From Lachnospiraceae bacterium GAM79 (lineage in GTDB: Bacteria > Bacillota > Clostridia > Lachnospirales > Lachnospiraceae): a stretch of 64,000 nt of DNA. Numbering within the stretch: position 1 is the stretch's first letter; every line of letters begins with the position of its first letter. Under the pieces are notes generated by a model that was given only the letters and a program-made list of their open reading frames with translations, was not told the origin of the DNA and ran no database searches. Positions 46,234 to 55,300 of the stretch are shown here, one piece after another. The stretch is from positions 2,278,501 to 2,342,500 of the forward strand of contig CP085928.1 in assembly GCA_020735665.1 (NCBI GenBank). Direction: 5' to 3'. The translations under genes and the position numbers were made by a program.

Positions 46234-47316
46234 TTATATTCTTATAAACCAGTCCAGTTCTTCCACCCGGTCGAGATTCTCATCCGAATGTTCGATCTCT
46301 CTGGAATACCGGTACACCAGTTCGATCAGATCAGCCATCTCTAACTTCTCACTGCACTTTATCCATCTGGCGAGAAGCAGCAGGAAGATTACTGTCACAT
46401 GTCCCACCGCGGAATCTATTTTACCAAGAATATTCCCATCATAGACCGCACCTAACAAATAGATCGAAATAAAATAAACAACGATCTGCTCCAGCACGAT
46501 CTCAAGTGAAGGCAGGCTGCTGTTTCCCCACCATGACAGAAATCGTTTCTTATTCTCTGTGAAACCGGCTTCCCCCAGATCAAACAAAAGCACTTCGGAT
46601 TCCACCAACACATCATCCCAGTCCTGATATAACAGCTCCAGCTCCTCTGACAGGAATCTCATATGCTTCCGGAACAGTTCATATTCATCTTTCACGCAGA
46701 CTTTATCTGTATCCTCACATTCACCCCAGTCGATCAGATCCCCTTCTTCATAATGTCTCTGTGCGGAAGCACCGATCTGCAATACTTTTCTGATCCTTGC
46801 TTTCAGACTTTCTTCCCGGTTCTGGGTAATCTTCAAAATCTCCTCCCGGATATCCTCAAGATTGGAAAACAGGAAATAATCATAATCCTCAAATACTTCT
46901 TCCTCATCGTCTTCTTCACAGACAAATGTTACCGGATCTGTCTTCTGCATCAATATCCTTGCCACCTCCGGGCAGGAAAGCGATAATGAAATCTCTCTTA
47001 TATTTTCAAATTCTTCCGTATGCCTTGGATATTCCCGACAGGTTGTGCATAAGCTGTCTTTTCCCATATGCTTATACATATCACACAGTCCATCATCCCG
47101 CAAAAATGCACATTTGCCCTTCCGGTTATGTCCGAATACGCCTTCTTCCCACTGTATATTCCGATGAAGTGTCTGCCTGTATTCTCCTGCGTAATTTCGA
47201 TATTTTTCCAGTGATTCATCATCAATCACGATCTGCCAGTCAGAACAGCAGGTGTCCGGGCATTTGTCCGCTATACATCTAAACTTTTTATAATAATCCG
47301 GATAAGAATAAATCAT
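46234..47316 (-). CDS. FliB-like (flagellin lysine N-methylase family) Fe-S protein
   Basis: 360 aa. The N-terminal Cys-rich signature of the family is clear: CIADKCPDTCCSDWQI and, after a spacer, CAFLRDDGLCDMYKHMG ... CTTCREYPR. This fits a CxxxCxxxCC metal-binding domain (YkgJ/FliB type). No flagellar genes are in the window, so a flagellin substrate is doubtful. GAGG precedes the ATG. Confidence 0.82.
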   Translation of the reverse strand: MIYSYPDYYKKFRCIADKCPDTCCSDWQIVIDDESLEKYRNYAGEYRQTLHRNIQWEEGVFGHNRKGKCAFLRDDGLCDMYKHMGKDSLCTTCREYPRHTEEFENIREISLSLSCPEVARILMQKTDPVTFVCEEDDEEEVFEDYDYFLFSNLEDIREEILKITQNREESLKARIRKVLQIGASAQRHYEEGDLIDWGECEDTDKVCVKDEYELFRKHMRFLSEELELLYQDWDDVLVESEVLLFDLGEAGFTENKKRFLSWWGNSSLPSLEIVLEQIVVYFISIYLLGAVYDGNILGKIDSAVGHVTVIFLLLLARWIKCSEKLEMADLIELVYRYSREIEHSDENLDRVEELDWFIRI

Positions 47317-47501
47317 ATCTCTGCCTCACAAACATTTATTTATCGTCACTGAGAATGTTACTCTCCCATGTTCCCTTATGCCGGTGCCGAAATGCCAACG
47401 ATCATTTTATCCTTCAATCAAATGATACGAAATCTGAACACGGCAATTTCTATTATATTAGACCTGCATAAATGAATCAAGCTCACAATCCATAGAAATT
47501 A

Positions 47502-47530
47502 TTGACAAACGATAATTTTAATGATATTTT
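47502..47530 (+). promoter_or_regulatory. Promoter of the DUF2975/YozG-like operon with repeated CGATAATTTT
   Basis: TTGACA (47502-47507), 17-nt spacer, TATTTT (47525-47530). The word CGATAATTTT occurs inside the spacer and again at about 47552, as a direct repeat that could bind the small XRE regulator encoded in this operon. Confidence 0.6.
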
Positions 47531-47594
47531 GAAACTGTAATTATTGTTTTTCGATAATTTTTAGATAAAATCAGCTATCAGAAAGGATATAACC

Positions 47595-48503
47595 ATGAAT
47601 CAGATTTTTACAACTCCGTTTGAATGGATCGCAGTATGGCTTCGAAAGCTTTCATTATCCGGAAGCTCCGGTAACTGTATCGCGATCATACTTTATATCA
47701 TTATCTGCTGTCTCCCGGCAATCGCATTTCTGCTTCTTTGTCTGAGGAAAAAGAAGATCCGTGCAGACTATCTGTTACTCGTATGCTCTGCTGCCCTCTT
47801 TATCGGCATTTACCTGATGATAAATCCGGGGCTTATGACCCCCTATTTTCGTTATTCGATACCTATGATCGATCTGGCAATATCGACAACCCTGTGGTCC
47901 ATCTTTATCTGTTACATCATTCTCCGGGTTCTTGCCATGATCCGGCATGCAAATGAGATCAATCTGGCAAAGATCGCTCAGGTTTTCATCATTCTTGTAA
48001 TGATCATAACAATCATTAATATCTGTTTCATAAAGCTTCCAAAACTATGGGCTTCTGCAGATCAAACAGGTCCCGACCTGTATTCCCGGATCATATCATC
48101 AGAAGATGGTGCTGTTATGCTTGATAATGGCAGCATGGGATCATTTCAACCTGACCGCATTCCGTTACTCCTCTGCGACCTGGTTCCATCCCTGTTATTC
48201 ATCTGGGTATTGATCGCATCTTTCCGGCTGTGTCGTTCTCTGAAAGACAATCATTTCACCGATCAGACGATCCAGGATGCAGGGGCACTCTCCCATCTGT
48301 GTGTAAGAGTTCTCTGCATTACGGCAGTACTTGAAGTTGTTCGGAACATCCTGCAGCTTCTTATGCTTCCGTCACTTTCAGATACGACCTTTACCGTATC
48401 TCTTCCTATTATAGAGATACTTCTGACCGTAACGGCATTTATCCTTGCAAAGAAATTCGAGACAGCACACACGCTGGAAGAAGAAAATGAAGCATTCATT
48501 TAA
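47595..48503 (+). CDS. DUF2975-type multi-pass membrane protein
   Basis: 302 aa with about seven hydrophobic segments. The C-terminal half (LFIWVLIASFRLCRSLKDNHFTDQTIQDAGALSHLCVRV ... TAFILAKKFETAHTLEEENEAFI) has the hallmark ending of DUF2975 proteins. The N-terminal half is longer than usual. It is encoded just before a YozG-type XRE regulator, the standard partner. AAGGAT precedes the start. The role is unknown. Confidence 0.72.
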   Translation: MNQIFTTPFEWIAVWLRKLSLSGSSGNCIAIILYIIICCLPAIAFLLLCLRKKKIRADYLLLVCSAALFIGIYLMINPGLMTPYFRYSIPMIDLAISTTLWSIFICYIILRVLAMIRHANEINLAKIAQVFIILVMIITIINICFIKLPKLWASADQTGPDLYSRIISSEDGAVMLDNGSMGSFQPDRIPLLLCDLVPSLLFIWVLIASFRLCRSLKDNHFTDQTIQDAGALSHLCVRVLCITAVLEVVRNILQLLMLPSLSDTTFTVSLPIIEILLTVTAFILAKKFETAHTLEEENEAFI

Positions 48504-48517
48504 TACGGAGGTTTCAT

Positions 48518-48745
48518 ATGGCAATTAAGATCAATCTGGAAAAAGTCTTAAAAGAAAATAATATGACTTCTAAAGAATTATGCAAAAAGATCGGCATAAC
48601 CGAAGCAAATCTTTCCATTTTGCGAAGCGGAAAAGCAAAAGGTGTCCGATTTACAACCATCAATAAAATATGTTACTACCTGCACTGTGATGTAGGCGAT
48701 ATTCTGTCATTTGACGGAAATCTTGATGAGGAGGAAGAAGCATGA
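48518..48745 (+). CDS. YozG-like XRE-family regulator
   Basis: 75 aa. One Cro/C1-type helix-turn-helix spans nearly the whole protein (LCKKIGITEANLSILRSGKAKGVRFTTINKICYYLHCDVGDIL) with an acidic tail. GGAGG precedes the start. Its stop overlaps the start of the lipoprotein gene (ATGA), so all three genes are one operon. Confidence 0.9.
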   Translation: MAIKINLEKVLKENNMTSKELCKKIGITEANLSILRSGKAKGVRFTTINKICYYLHCDVGDILSFDGNLDEEEEA

Positions 48746-49704
48746 AGAAATTTTTATCTATAAGTATACTGACCCTTTTAGTTCTGACTGTCCTTTCCGG
48801 CTGTCAGCTTGCAAAGAAAGAAAATACCCCATCTGCAGTTACCAAGCATCTGGTTGGTATCTATTGTACAGCAACACCTCTGGATGATCAGGAAGAACCG
48901 ACTTCCTGCACATATGATCAGAAAACAGATACTTTCAAACCGAATAATCCCGATATCTCCGGCTGCTATCTGGCTGCAATTAAAGTTGATGTATCCAAAG
49001 AAGAAGGAAATTTTTATTATTCGTTCTGTTCCGATATGATGGCTGAACCATCTATAAACATTTCCGGTTCCGATGGAACGAGCACTACCTCCTATGAGTC
49101 TTCATCCCATACACTAATCGGTCAAAGCAATTATATGTATCCACCCGATGGTACCACAGAAGCTTCCTTATCCCTTTCCGGCACTCTCTATGTTGATCCG
49201 GACAAAACAGATTATTCCACAGATTCAGATCTTTATTATATCTATCTGAATCTAATCTATCAGAAAGAAAATGGTGATCTCTTTATAACACCCGGCTCTC
49301 CTGTTTCAATCATGAACGAAGGCGAATCAACGACTCAATCCTTCTCTGAAAGCTACACAGAATCGGGCATCGATTCCAATGCCACTACAACGAATACGAT
49401 CTCCCTTACGGTACGATCCATTTCTGATCCTGTAGACAGCTACACCTTCTATGGTATGTCCGATGACAATACCGTACTTTGGAGCGACACACAAAAAGCA
49501 GCCACCCTCACCGATGAACCGATATCCTTAAAAGGTGCTTCCTATCTGCTCATAAAGGAAGTGTCCACCAAAGGCATCGTATCCTACGATGTCCTTGCTC
49601 ATACGGATGATGACGCAGAAACCACAGATCCTGACTACCGCAACCGCTATATCGCAACCGACAGCTTTTACTATCAGCCTTCAGAGATCCATATAGTGAA
49701 ATAG
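48742..49704 (+). CDS. Lipoprotein of unknown function
   Basis: 320 aa. The N-terminal lipobox LTVLSGC (Cys21) predicts a surface lipoprotein. The rest is Thr/Ser/Asp-rich with probable beta structure (SLSLSGTLYVDPDKTDYSTDSDLYYIYLNLIYQKE) and no motif I recognise. It overlaps the YozG-like gene by 4 nt, suggesting that the membrane protein, regulator and lipoprotein act together. Element H begins 6 nt after its stop. Confidence 0.75.
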   Translation: MKKFLSISILTLLVLTVLSGCQLAKKENTPSAVTKHLVGIYCTATPLDDQEEPTSCTYDQKTDTFKPNNPDISGCYLAAIKVDVSKEEGNFYYSFCSDMMAEPSINISGSDGTSTTSYESSSHTLIGQSNYMYPPDGTTEASLSLSGTLYVDPDKTDYSTDSDLYYIYLNLIYQKENGDLFITPGSPVSIMNEGESTTQSFSESYTESGIDSNATTTNTISLTVRSISDPVDSYTFYGMSDDNTVLWSDTQKAATLTDEPISLKGASYLLIKEVSTKGIVSYDVLAHTDDDAETTDPDYRNRYIATDSFYYQPSEIHIVK

Positions 49705-49710
49705 ATGGAC

Positions 49711-49881
49711 GAAAAATATAGCCGGCTGTCCGGCTCAGATACTTTTCATTCCGCAAGACGCTCCCGCTCTATTCTCATGTAACGGTACTAAGCTCCCACT
49801 TCCGTGGATCGCTAAGAACCGACATTTGAATAGGCTTGCTTCATGAAAATATCTGTTGCCGAACAGCCGGCTATATTTTTC
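49711..49881 (-). repeat. Long palindromic element, family 3 copy H
   Basis: Arms of 39 bp (49711-49749 and 49843-49881) enclose a 93-nt core that reads on the minus strand. Core pairs: GCAAG/CTTGC, TATTC/GAATA, ATGT/ACAT, CGGT/ACCG, with facing CTTAG words and a CCAC-type tip. It starts 6 nt after the lipoprotein stop and ends TATATTTTTCTG, fitting a bidirectional terminator between convergent genes. Confidence 0.85.
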
Positions 49882-49904
49882 TGTCTTTGACTCTTCCACA
49901 AACA

Positions 49905-50115
49905 GAAAACACCACGGTATATACATTTCAAGAAACAGAACTCAGGCTGGGCTTGTATCTATTATTACGCAAAACGCTTTCGCTCTATTCCTCGGCGTAG
50001 CGGTACATAAGGCTGCACAAGGCGCAGCCTAAGTACCGACGCTCGGAAAGGTTTGCTTCATAATAATATAAGCCCAGCCTGAGTTCGTCACTTGACCATA
50101 CACCGTGGTGTTTTC
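49905..50115 (-). repeat. Long palindromic element, family 3 copy I
   Basis: Arms of about 55-63 bp (49905-49967 and 50061-50115) enclose a 93-nt core, exactly the length of copy H's core. Core pairs here are GCAAAC/GTTTTGC, TTCC/GGAA, GCG/CGC, CGGTAC/GTACCG and GGCTGC/GCAGCC, that is, the same fold with different bases. It lies only 23 bp from copy H, 10 nt past the end of the BtrH-like gene. Confidence 0.85.
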
Positions 50116-50125
50116 GTCTGCTACT

Positions 50126-51172
50126 TTAAAGTCTCTCGACAACCTTGTTGAGGACCTCAATCTCTTTGGCCTTTGCGGTCATGATATACTTCTCAAAACG
50201 ATCAAGGCAGTTCACATTTCCTGTGATGGATGTCTTGATCAGAAGGTTTCTTGCTGTCAGCATATTGTTGACAACCTCCATGTACTCGTCAAGAATCTCA
50301 TTATCATAAGCCAACACACCTTTTGCCATCATATACTTCAGGCGTTCATTCATCAGAACCTTATGATCGTATAACAGGTGAAGTGCACGGATATCAAAAT
50401 CAGGCTCATCTCCTGAAAGCTGCTTTTCGATCTGCTTATATACTGCATCGTATACATTTACACCGAATACTGTATCTGAGAAACGATTTCTCATCATACG
50501 GAAATGATTCTTGGAATCCTTTGCGTCCAGATATTCAACCAATGTATCCTTAATATATGCCACATCCAGATCATAATACATCTCAGCGGTATTCTTCTGG
50601 ATCACATATAAACCACGTCTGCCTTTATAATCATCCTTAAACATATGATCTTCGGATGCTGTTATGATATCGTAACCCCGTTTAACATCCTCAAAGGATA
50701 CAGTTGAATAAGAATAATGCTCACCAAACGTAAAATCACCAACATGAAATTCTTCCTTATCCTTATCATAGCCAAAGATAAATAACTCATGTGGGAATTT
50801 GTAATCTGCACCGGAATCGCACAGAATCTTTGCCTCGTCAAATACACCATAGACATATCCGTTCAGGTCGATCGTTTTAATAATGAAGTTAATGATATCT
50901 CCACAGTAGCTCTCTACCTGCTCTTTTGTCATCAGTGAGAACAGAAGATATGGACACTCCTTCAAAGAACTGCTTCCCGGCATCATATCTGCCAGAAGCA
51001 TCTCATCTCCTGTGAAAATCTCCTCAATATTATAACATCTAAGCTGGATGTAATTGCTGAAGATCCAGTTCTTAGCCTTTTCGTCATCCCCCAGAATTGA
51101 GAATAATGTTGCATGCCACTGCCATGATGTAATCATTGGGTAGCTGACCGGCAATATCTTTTTATTGCTCAT
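50126..51172 (-). CDS. BtrH-like protein (butirosin biosynthesis H-like, acyl transfer or Cys-peptidase fold)
   Basis: 348 aa. The N-terminal ~150 residues (ITSWQWHATLFSILG ... FSNYIQLRCYN ... FIFGYDKDKEEFHVGDFTFGEHYSYSTVSFEDV) resemble the BtrH N-terminal domain of proteins that accept or trim acyl groups from a carrier protein. The C-terminal half is helical. Its start lies 22 nt after the stop of an acyl carrier protein gene on the same strand, which supports the assignment. The residue normally acting as Cys nucleophile is not obvious. The product is unknown. Confidence 0.55.
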   Translation of the reverse strand: MSNKKILPVSYPMITSWQWHATLFSILGDDEKAKNWIFSNYIQLRCYNIEEIFTGDEMLLADMMPGSSSLKECPYLLFSLMTKEQVESYCGDIINFIIKTIDLNGYVYGVFDEAKILCDSGADYKFPHELFIFGYDKDKEEFHVGDFTFGEHYSYSTVSFEDVKRGYDIITASEDHMFKDDYKGRRGLYVIQKNTAEMYYDLDVAYIKDTLVEYLDAKDSKNHFRMMRNRFSDTVFGVNVYDAVYKQIEKQLSGDEPDFDIRALHLLYDHKVLMNERLKYMMAKGVLAYDNEILDEYMEVVNNMLTARNLLIKTSITGNVNCLDRFEKYIMTAKAKEIEVLNKVVERL

Positions 51173-51194
51173 GATTATACCTCCCTTATCTTCT

Positions 51195-51446
51195 CTAGTT
51201 CAACTTGGCTGCAACAGCGGCAACCACATCATTCATATCATAATACAAACCCAATGCGAGTTCTGAATCCTGAAATTCAATATTGAAATCATTTTCAAGT
51301 TCTACGATCAACTGAATAATCGATACAGAATTAACCCCATATTCTTTTGTCAACTCGGCTGTCATGTCAAGCTTGCTGATGTCAATCTCCGGCATAACAC
51401 AAGCTACAGCCTGTAAAACCTTTGCTTCCAAATCCTTTCTGTCCAT
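51195..51446 (-). CDS. Acyl carrier protein, dedicated
   Basis: 83 aa. The phosphopantetheine attachment Ser lies in EYGVNSVSIIQLIVELE, the equivalent of DSL in fatty-acid ACP but changed to NSV. This deviation is typical of carrier proteins in secondary metabolism rather than of AcpP. AGGAGG precedes the ATG. It forms a two-gene operon with the BtrH-like protein; no adenylating or ketosynthase gene is adjacent. Confidence 0.88.
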   Translation of the reverse strand: MDRKDLEAKVLQAVACVMPEIDISKLDMTAELTKEYGVNSVSIIQLIVELENDFNIEFQDSELALGLYYDMNDVVAAVAAKLN

Positions 51447-51587
51447 TACTGACCTCCTATCTGATATTTTGGAACCCGAAAAATTATATCGTCAGGTTCT
51501 TTTTGTTAATATTTACCAAATACCGTTATAAACATTGTATATGTTTTAACATTTTTTTCAATAACTTCTTACTTATATTAATAGATT

Positions 51588-52364
51588 TTATTCTTTCCCT
51601 GCATCCAGAATCAACTGCCGGACTGCCTCAACTGCGGTCTTTACTGCCATGTCCGTATCGTATGCCAGTGGATTCTCAAGTCCCGCTGCTTTTCGCTCCT
51701 GATTTCCAACCACCAGATAACAGGCTCCGACCTTCACACCCAGATAAGCCCCTACGATAAATAACGCCGCGGACTCCATCTCGGACGCCAGACAGCCCAT
51801 CCGCTTCCATGCCTCCCATTTGGCTTCCAGTTCATAGGACACCGGCTTGGTTCCCGGCTCATGCTGTCCATAGAAGGAATCCTTGCTCTGAACAACTCCG
51901 GTATGGTATCGGACTCCCGTCGTCTCGCAGGCTTTTGTCAGTGCCTGAATGACCGGATAGCTTGCAACAGCCGGATATTCGATCGGAGCATATTCCTTTG
52001 ATGTACCCTCCATCCGAACAGCACCGGTTGCCACCACGATATCTCCTCCCATGATATCTAACTGCATCGCGCCACAGGTTCCAACCCTTATAAATGTATC
52101 TGCGCCACAATGCACCAGTTCCTCCAATGCAATCGCTGCTGATGGTCCGCCGATACCGGTCGATGTTACACTGACCTTCTCGCCCTCCAGATATCCGGTA
52201 TATGTCACGAATTCCCGGTTGTCCGCAACCAGCTTTGCATCATCCAGATAAGCTGCGATCTTCGCTGACCGCTTCGGATCCCCCGGCAGGATCACATATT
52301 TTCCGATCTCGTTCTTCCCGGTCTTTATGTGATATTCCCGTCCTGATTCTTCCTGATAGATCAT
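51588..52364 (-). CDS. Uridine phosphorylase-type nucleoside phosphorylase
   Basis: 258 aa from the ATG at 52364, which has GGAGG about 7 nt upstream. It cleaves a nucleoside with phosphate. Motifs of the NP-I family: [41 protein letters not shown] and [15 protein letters not shown]. The sequence fits the uridine phosphorylase branch; exact base preference is inferred. Confidence 0.88.
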   Translation of the reverse strand: MIYQEESGREYHIKTGKNEIGKYVILPGDPKRSAKIAAYLDDAKLVADNREFVTYTGYLEGEKVSVTSTGIGGPSAAIALEELVHCGADTFIRVGTCGAMQLDIMGGDIVVATGAVRMEGTSKEYAPIEYPAVASYPVIQALTKACETTGVRYHTGVVQSKDSFYGQHEPGTKPVSYELEAKWEAWKRMGCLASEMESAALFIVGAYLGVKVGACYLVVGNQERKAAGLENPLAYDTDMAVKTAVEAVRQLILDAGKE

Positions 52365-52681
52365 ACTTCCACCTCCGTTTCTGTCTGCTTTTGTTCCGAT
52401 CAATCCCTGTTTTTTTACAGCTATTTGTACAAAAGCAGATACATATCAACTGCTATTTACCTGTATTATACCGAAAATATACACCAAAATCACCAATTTC
52501 TCCTATTTTGTACAAATTTTTCATAGCAATTTGTAACACCATTACAGTTTTACTACATATAAATGAATATCCTTAACTAAAAAATGACGATTTTTGAATT
52601 TCTTTAAGCTGAAATTTCTATTCACTTTAAAAAATTTTAGAAATTGGTAATAATTTTGCTTTTTGTTCACACTTTCATAAT
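52365..52681. other. AT-rich divergent gap
   Basis: The gap lies between divergently read genes. Only scattered AT-rich sequence is seen before the HPr-like promoter. No coding or hairpin structure of note. Confidence 0.5.
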
Positions 52682-52710
52682 TTGACTTTAGCAAAAAAAA
52701 GGATTATAAA
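52682..52710 (+). promoter_or_regulatory. Strong vegetative promoter of the HPr-like gene
   Basis: TTGACT (52682-52687), a 17-nt spacer holding eight A, then TATAAA (52705-52710). AAGGAGG follows at 52725-52731, 8 nt before the ATG. The combination suggests high expression. Confidence 0.8.
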
Positions 52711-52739
52711 TTGTTCAACAAATCAAGGAGGCGAGTTTT

Positions 52740-52997
52740 ATGGCTAAATCAACTGACATTAAAGTAAAATTAAGCAGCGTTGATGAAGTAAAGCAGTTTG
52801 TAGATGTAATGAGAGGATATCATGGCGATGTCGATATATCAGCTACAAACAAAAACTATATGGTAGATGCAAAATCTATTCTTGGTGTTATCAGTCTCGA
52901 TCTGAGAGATGAATTAACCGTAAAATTCTATGATGGTATTTCCGATTCATATATGTCAACACTGAAGCCTTTCATTGCTGAACCAGCAGTCGCATAA
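52740..52997 (+). CDS. HPr-like protein lacking the active-site His15
   Basis: 85 aa with the HPr/Crh fold. Aligned without gaps to HPr, Ser46 of the HPr-kinase site is kept exactly at residue 46 (DAKSILGVISLDL), but His15 is Asp and the HARP motif is gone. It therefore cannot carry PTS phosphate but could still be phosphorylated on Ser46 and act with CcpA, like Crh. In Crh residue 15 is Gln; here it is acidic. It is monocistronic with a strong promoter and terminator. Confidence 0.8.
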   Translation: MAKSTDIKVKLSSVDEVKQFVDVMRGYHGDVDISATNKNYMVDAKSILGVISLDLRDELTVKFYDGISDSYMSTLKPFIAEPAVA

Positions 52998-53058
52998 GGC
53001 AACTTACATTTAATAAAAGGAATATACGACAAACAGGAGCTATAAGAGCAGTCGTAAA

Positions 53059-53097
53059 AAAGGATATCCGGTCACAATATTCGGATATCCTTTTTTT
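53059..53097 (+). terminator. Terminator of the HPr-like gene
   Basis: AAGGATATCCG/CGGATATCCTT stem of 11 bp with an 11-nt loop, then seven T. Confidence 0.93.
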
Positions 53098-53188
53098 CAT
53101 TTTCCTGCATTTTTTTGTGTAAAATAATAATCTCTTATCTGTTTTATATATTTTAAACGCACGGAGGCAAGTGTGCGTAAAACTCTTA

Positions 53189-53217
53189 TTGACGTAGCCG
53201 GGAAACCATCATAAAAT
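53189..53217 (+). promoter_or_regulatory. Promoter of the ABC-F gene
   Basis: TTGACG (53189-53194), 17-nt spacer, TAAAAT (53212-53217), about 97 nt before the start. The ~90-nt leader has small imperfect hairpins (for example CAGTA/TACTG) but no clear leader peptide. Confidence 0.65.
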
Positions 53218-53313
53218 AAGTGCAGTTTCCAGTATAGTAGTAGTGTACTGCCACATAATATCAACAGTCTATTCTATAAGAAACAAATATAAAGAATGGT
53301 TTGGGAAATACAA

Positions 53314-55188
53314 ATGAACTTATTAACTATGAAAAATATCCACAAGGCGTATACAGATAAAGTGCTTTTCAAGGGAGCTGATTTCTCCGTCAACAGTGGT
53401 GATAAGATCGGTGTAATCGGAATCAACGGAACCGGAAAATCAACCTTATTGAAAATGATCGCAGGTTTAGATACCTGTGACGCAGGGCTTGTAGTGCGTG
53501 GGAACAACATTGTTGTCAATTATCTTCCACAGAGCCCGACATTTGACGACAATGAAACAATATACGAACATGTTATAACCGCCAACAGCACGGAAGAAAA
53601 TAAATGGAGCATTGAAGGTGATGCCAGAGCAATTCTTGATCAGCTCGGCTTTAACGATACCGGTATTCCGGTTTCCACCCTCTCCGGCGGTCAGAAGAAA
53701 AAAGTTGCACTTGCTGCCGCTCTGCTGTCCAACTGTGATATTCTGGTCTTAGACGAACCAACGAACCATCTGGACAACGATATGACGGAATACCTGGAAG
53801 AATATCTGAACAATTATAAAGGTGCACTGGTCATGGTCACTCATGACAGATATTTCCTTGACCGTGTAACAAACCGGATCGCAGAGATCGATAAAGGATA
53901 CATCTATCGTTATGAAACAAACTATGAAGGCTTCCTTGCCCTTAAGGCAGAACGGGAAAATATCGCTCTGGCCACTCAGAGAAAACACCAGACAATCCTT
54001 CGTAAAGAGCTTGCATGGATCCAACGCGGCGCAAGAGCCAGAGGCACCAAACAAAAAGCACATATTAAGCGATTTGAAGTTCTATCCGCCGAGAAACCGA
54101 TCGAGATGGATAAATCCGTAACCTTAAATTCGATCACGACCCGGCTAGGGAATAAAACGATCGAGCTGCACGACATATCAAAGAGTTTTCCGGGAATGTC
54201 TCATCCATTGATTGAGCATTTTTCATATAACTTTTTAAGAACCGACAGGATCGGTATTACAGGTCCAAATGGCTGCGGCAAATCCACACTGATGAAACTG
54301 ATCACGGGTATTCTGGAACCGGACAGTGGCTATATCGAGGTTGGAGAAACGGTAAATATCGGTTATTTCTCTCAGGAGAATGAACCTTTAGATGATAATA
54401 AATGTGTATTGGAATATGTAAAGGAAAAGGCAGAATTCATCCGAACAATTGACGGATATATGCCTGCTTCTACCCTATGCGAAGAATTTTTATTTGACTC
54501 GACCCTTCAGTATCAGAAGATCGGTAAATTATCCGGTGGTGAAAAACGAAGACTCTATCTGTTAAAAGTACTTGCCGGTTCTCCGAATGTTCTGATCTTA
54601 GATGAGCCTACCAATGATCTGGACATATCAACTCTTTGCATTCTGGAAGATTATCTGGACTCATTCCCCGGTATCCTGATCGTTGTATCGCATGACCGTT
54701 ATTTTCTGGATCGTGTTGTCAGACGTTTATTCGTCTATGACGGAACAGGACACATCAACCAGTTCGAAGGAAGTTATACCGATTATTATCTGGAACATGG
54801 TTCATTTGCAAATTCAGCGAAATCTGTAAGTGACACTGAATGTGCAGGCAAAGCAAATATTACGGCTTCACGAAAGAATACACCATCAGTCACAGAAAGA
54901 TCAGATGCTTCCAAAAAAGAAGCTGCACCAAAACGCACAAAGACCAAATTATCCTTTAATGAGCAGCGTGAATATGACAATATTGAAAACGATATCATGA
55001 TCTGCGAAGAAAAGATAGACGGATTAGATCGTGAGATTGCAGCTGCCGCAACTGATTTTACAAAGCTGAATCACTTGATGGCTGAAAAAGAATCGGCTGA
55101 AATGAAGCTGGAACACCTGATGGATCGATATGTATATCTGACCGATCTGGTGGAATCCTTCAAAAAGTCGCCGGAGGATCACGCGTGA
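53314..55188 (+). CDS. ABC-F family ATPase (Uup/EttA-like)
   Basis: 624 aa from the ATG at 53314; a start 6 codons upstream is possible. Two ABC domains without membrane segments: Walker A GINGTGKST and GPNGCGKST, signatures STLSGGQKKKVALA and KLSGGEKRRLYLL, Walker B ILVLDEPTNHLD and VLILDEPTNDLD. A basic linker with an RGARARGTKQKAHIKR motif joins them, and the C-terminus is a coiled coil, as in Uup. Such proteins act on the ribosomal E site. Antibiotic protection is possible but not indicated. Confidence 0.93.
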   Translation: MNLLTMKNIHKAYTDKVLFKGADFSVNSGDKIGVIGINGTGKSTLLKMIAGLDTCDAGLVVRGNNIVVNYLPQSPTFDDNETIYEHVITANSTEENKWSIEGDARAILDQLGFNDTGIPVSTLSGGQKKKVALAAALLSNCDILVLDEPTNHLDNDMTEYLEEYLNNYKGALVMVTHDRYFLDRVTNRIAEIDKGYIYRYETNYEGFLALKAERENIALATQRKHQTILRKELAWIQRGARARGTKQKAHIKRFEVLSAEKPIEMDKSVTLNSITTRLGNKTIELHDISKSFPGMSHPLIEHFSYNFLRTDRIGITGPNGCGKSTLMKLITGILEPDSGYIEVGETVNIGYFSQENEPLDDNKCVLEYVKEKAEFIRTIDGYMPASTLCEEFLFDSTLQYQKIGKLSGGEKRRLYLLKVLAGSPNVLILDEPTNDLDISTLCILEDYLDSFPGILIVVSHDRYFLDRVVRRLFVYDGTGHINQFEGSYTDYYLEHGSFANSAKSVSDTECAGKANITASRKNTPSVTERSDASKKEAAPKRTKTKLSFNEQREYDNIENDIMICEEKIDGLDREIAAAATDFTKLNHLMAEKESAEMKLEHLMDRYVYLTDLVESFKKSPEDHA

Positions 55189-55237
55189 TCACAGATCAGG
55201 CGCTCTCTCATTTCAGACTGCATCCGATTCTTATATA

Positions 55238-55300
55238 AAAAGCACACATTGTCTGATAGTATATTTTATATATACTTCTTCAGCCAACGTGTGCTTTTCT
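55238..55300. terminator. Bidirectional terminator between ABC-F and DUF6472 genes
   Basis: AAAAGCACAC/GTGTGCTTTT stem with a long AT-rich loop. T-tracts occur on both sides and it sits between convergent genes. It touches the stop of the small gene at 55300. Confidence 0.75.

Noticed and set aside
53168-53200. Short GTG leader peptide after GGAGG upstream of the ABC-F gene, as an attenuator
   Set aside because: The best promoter (53189-53217) starts transcription downstream of it, so it would not be part of the mRNA.
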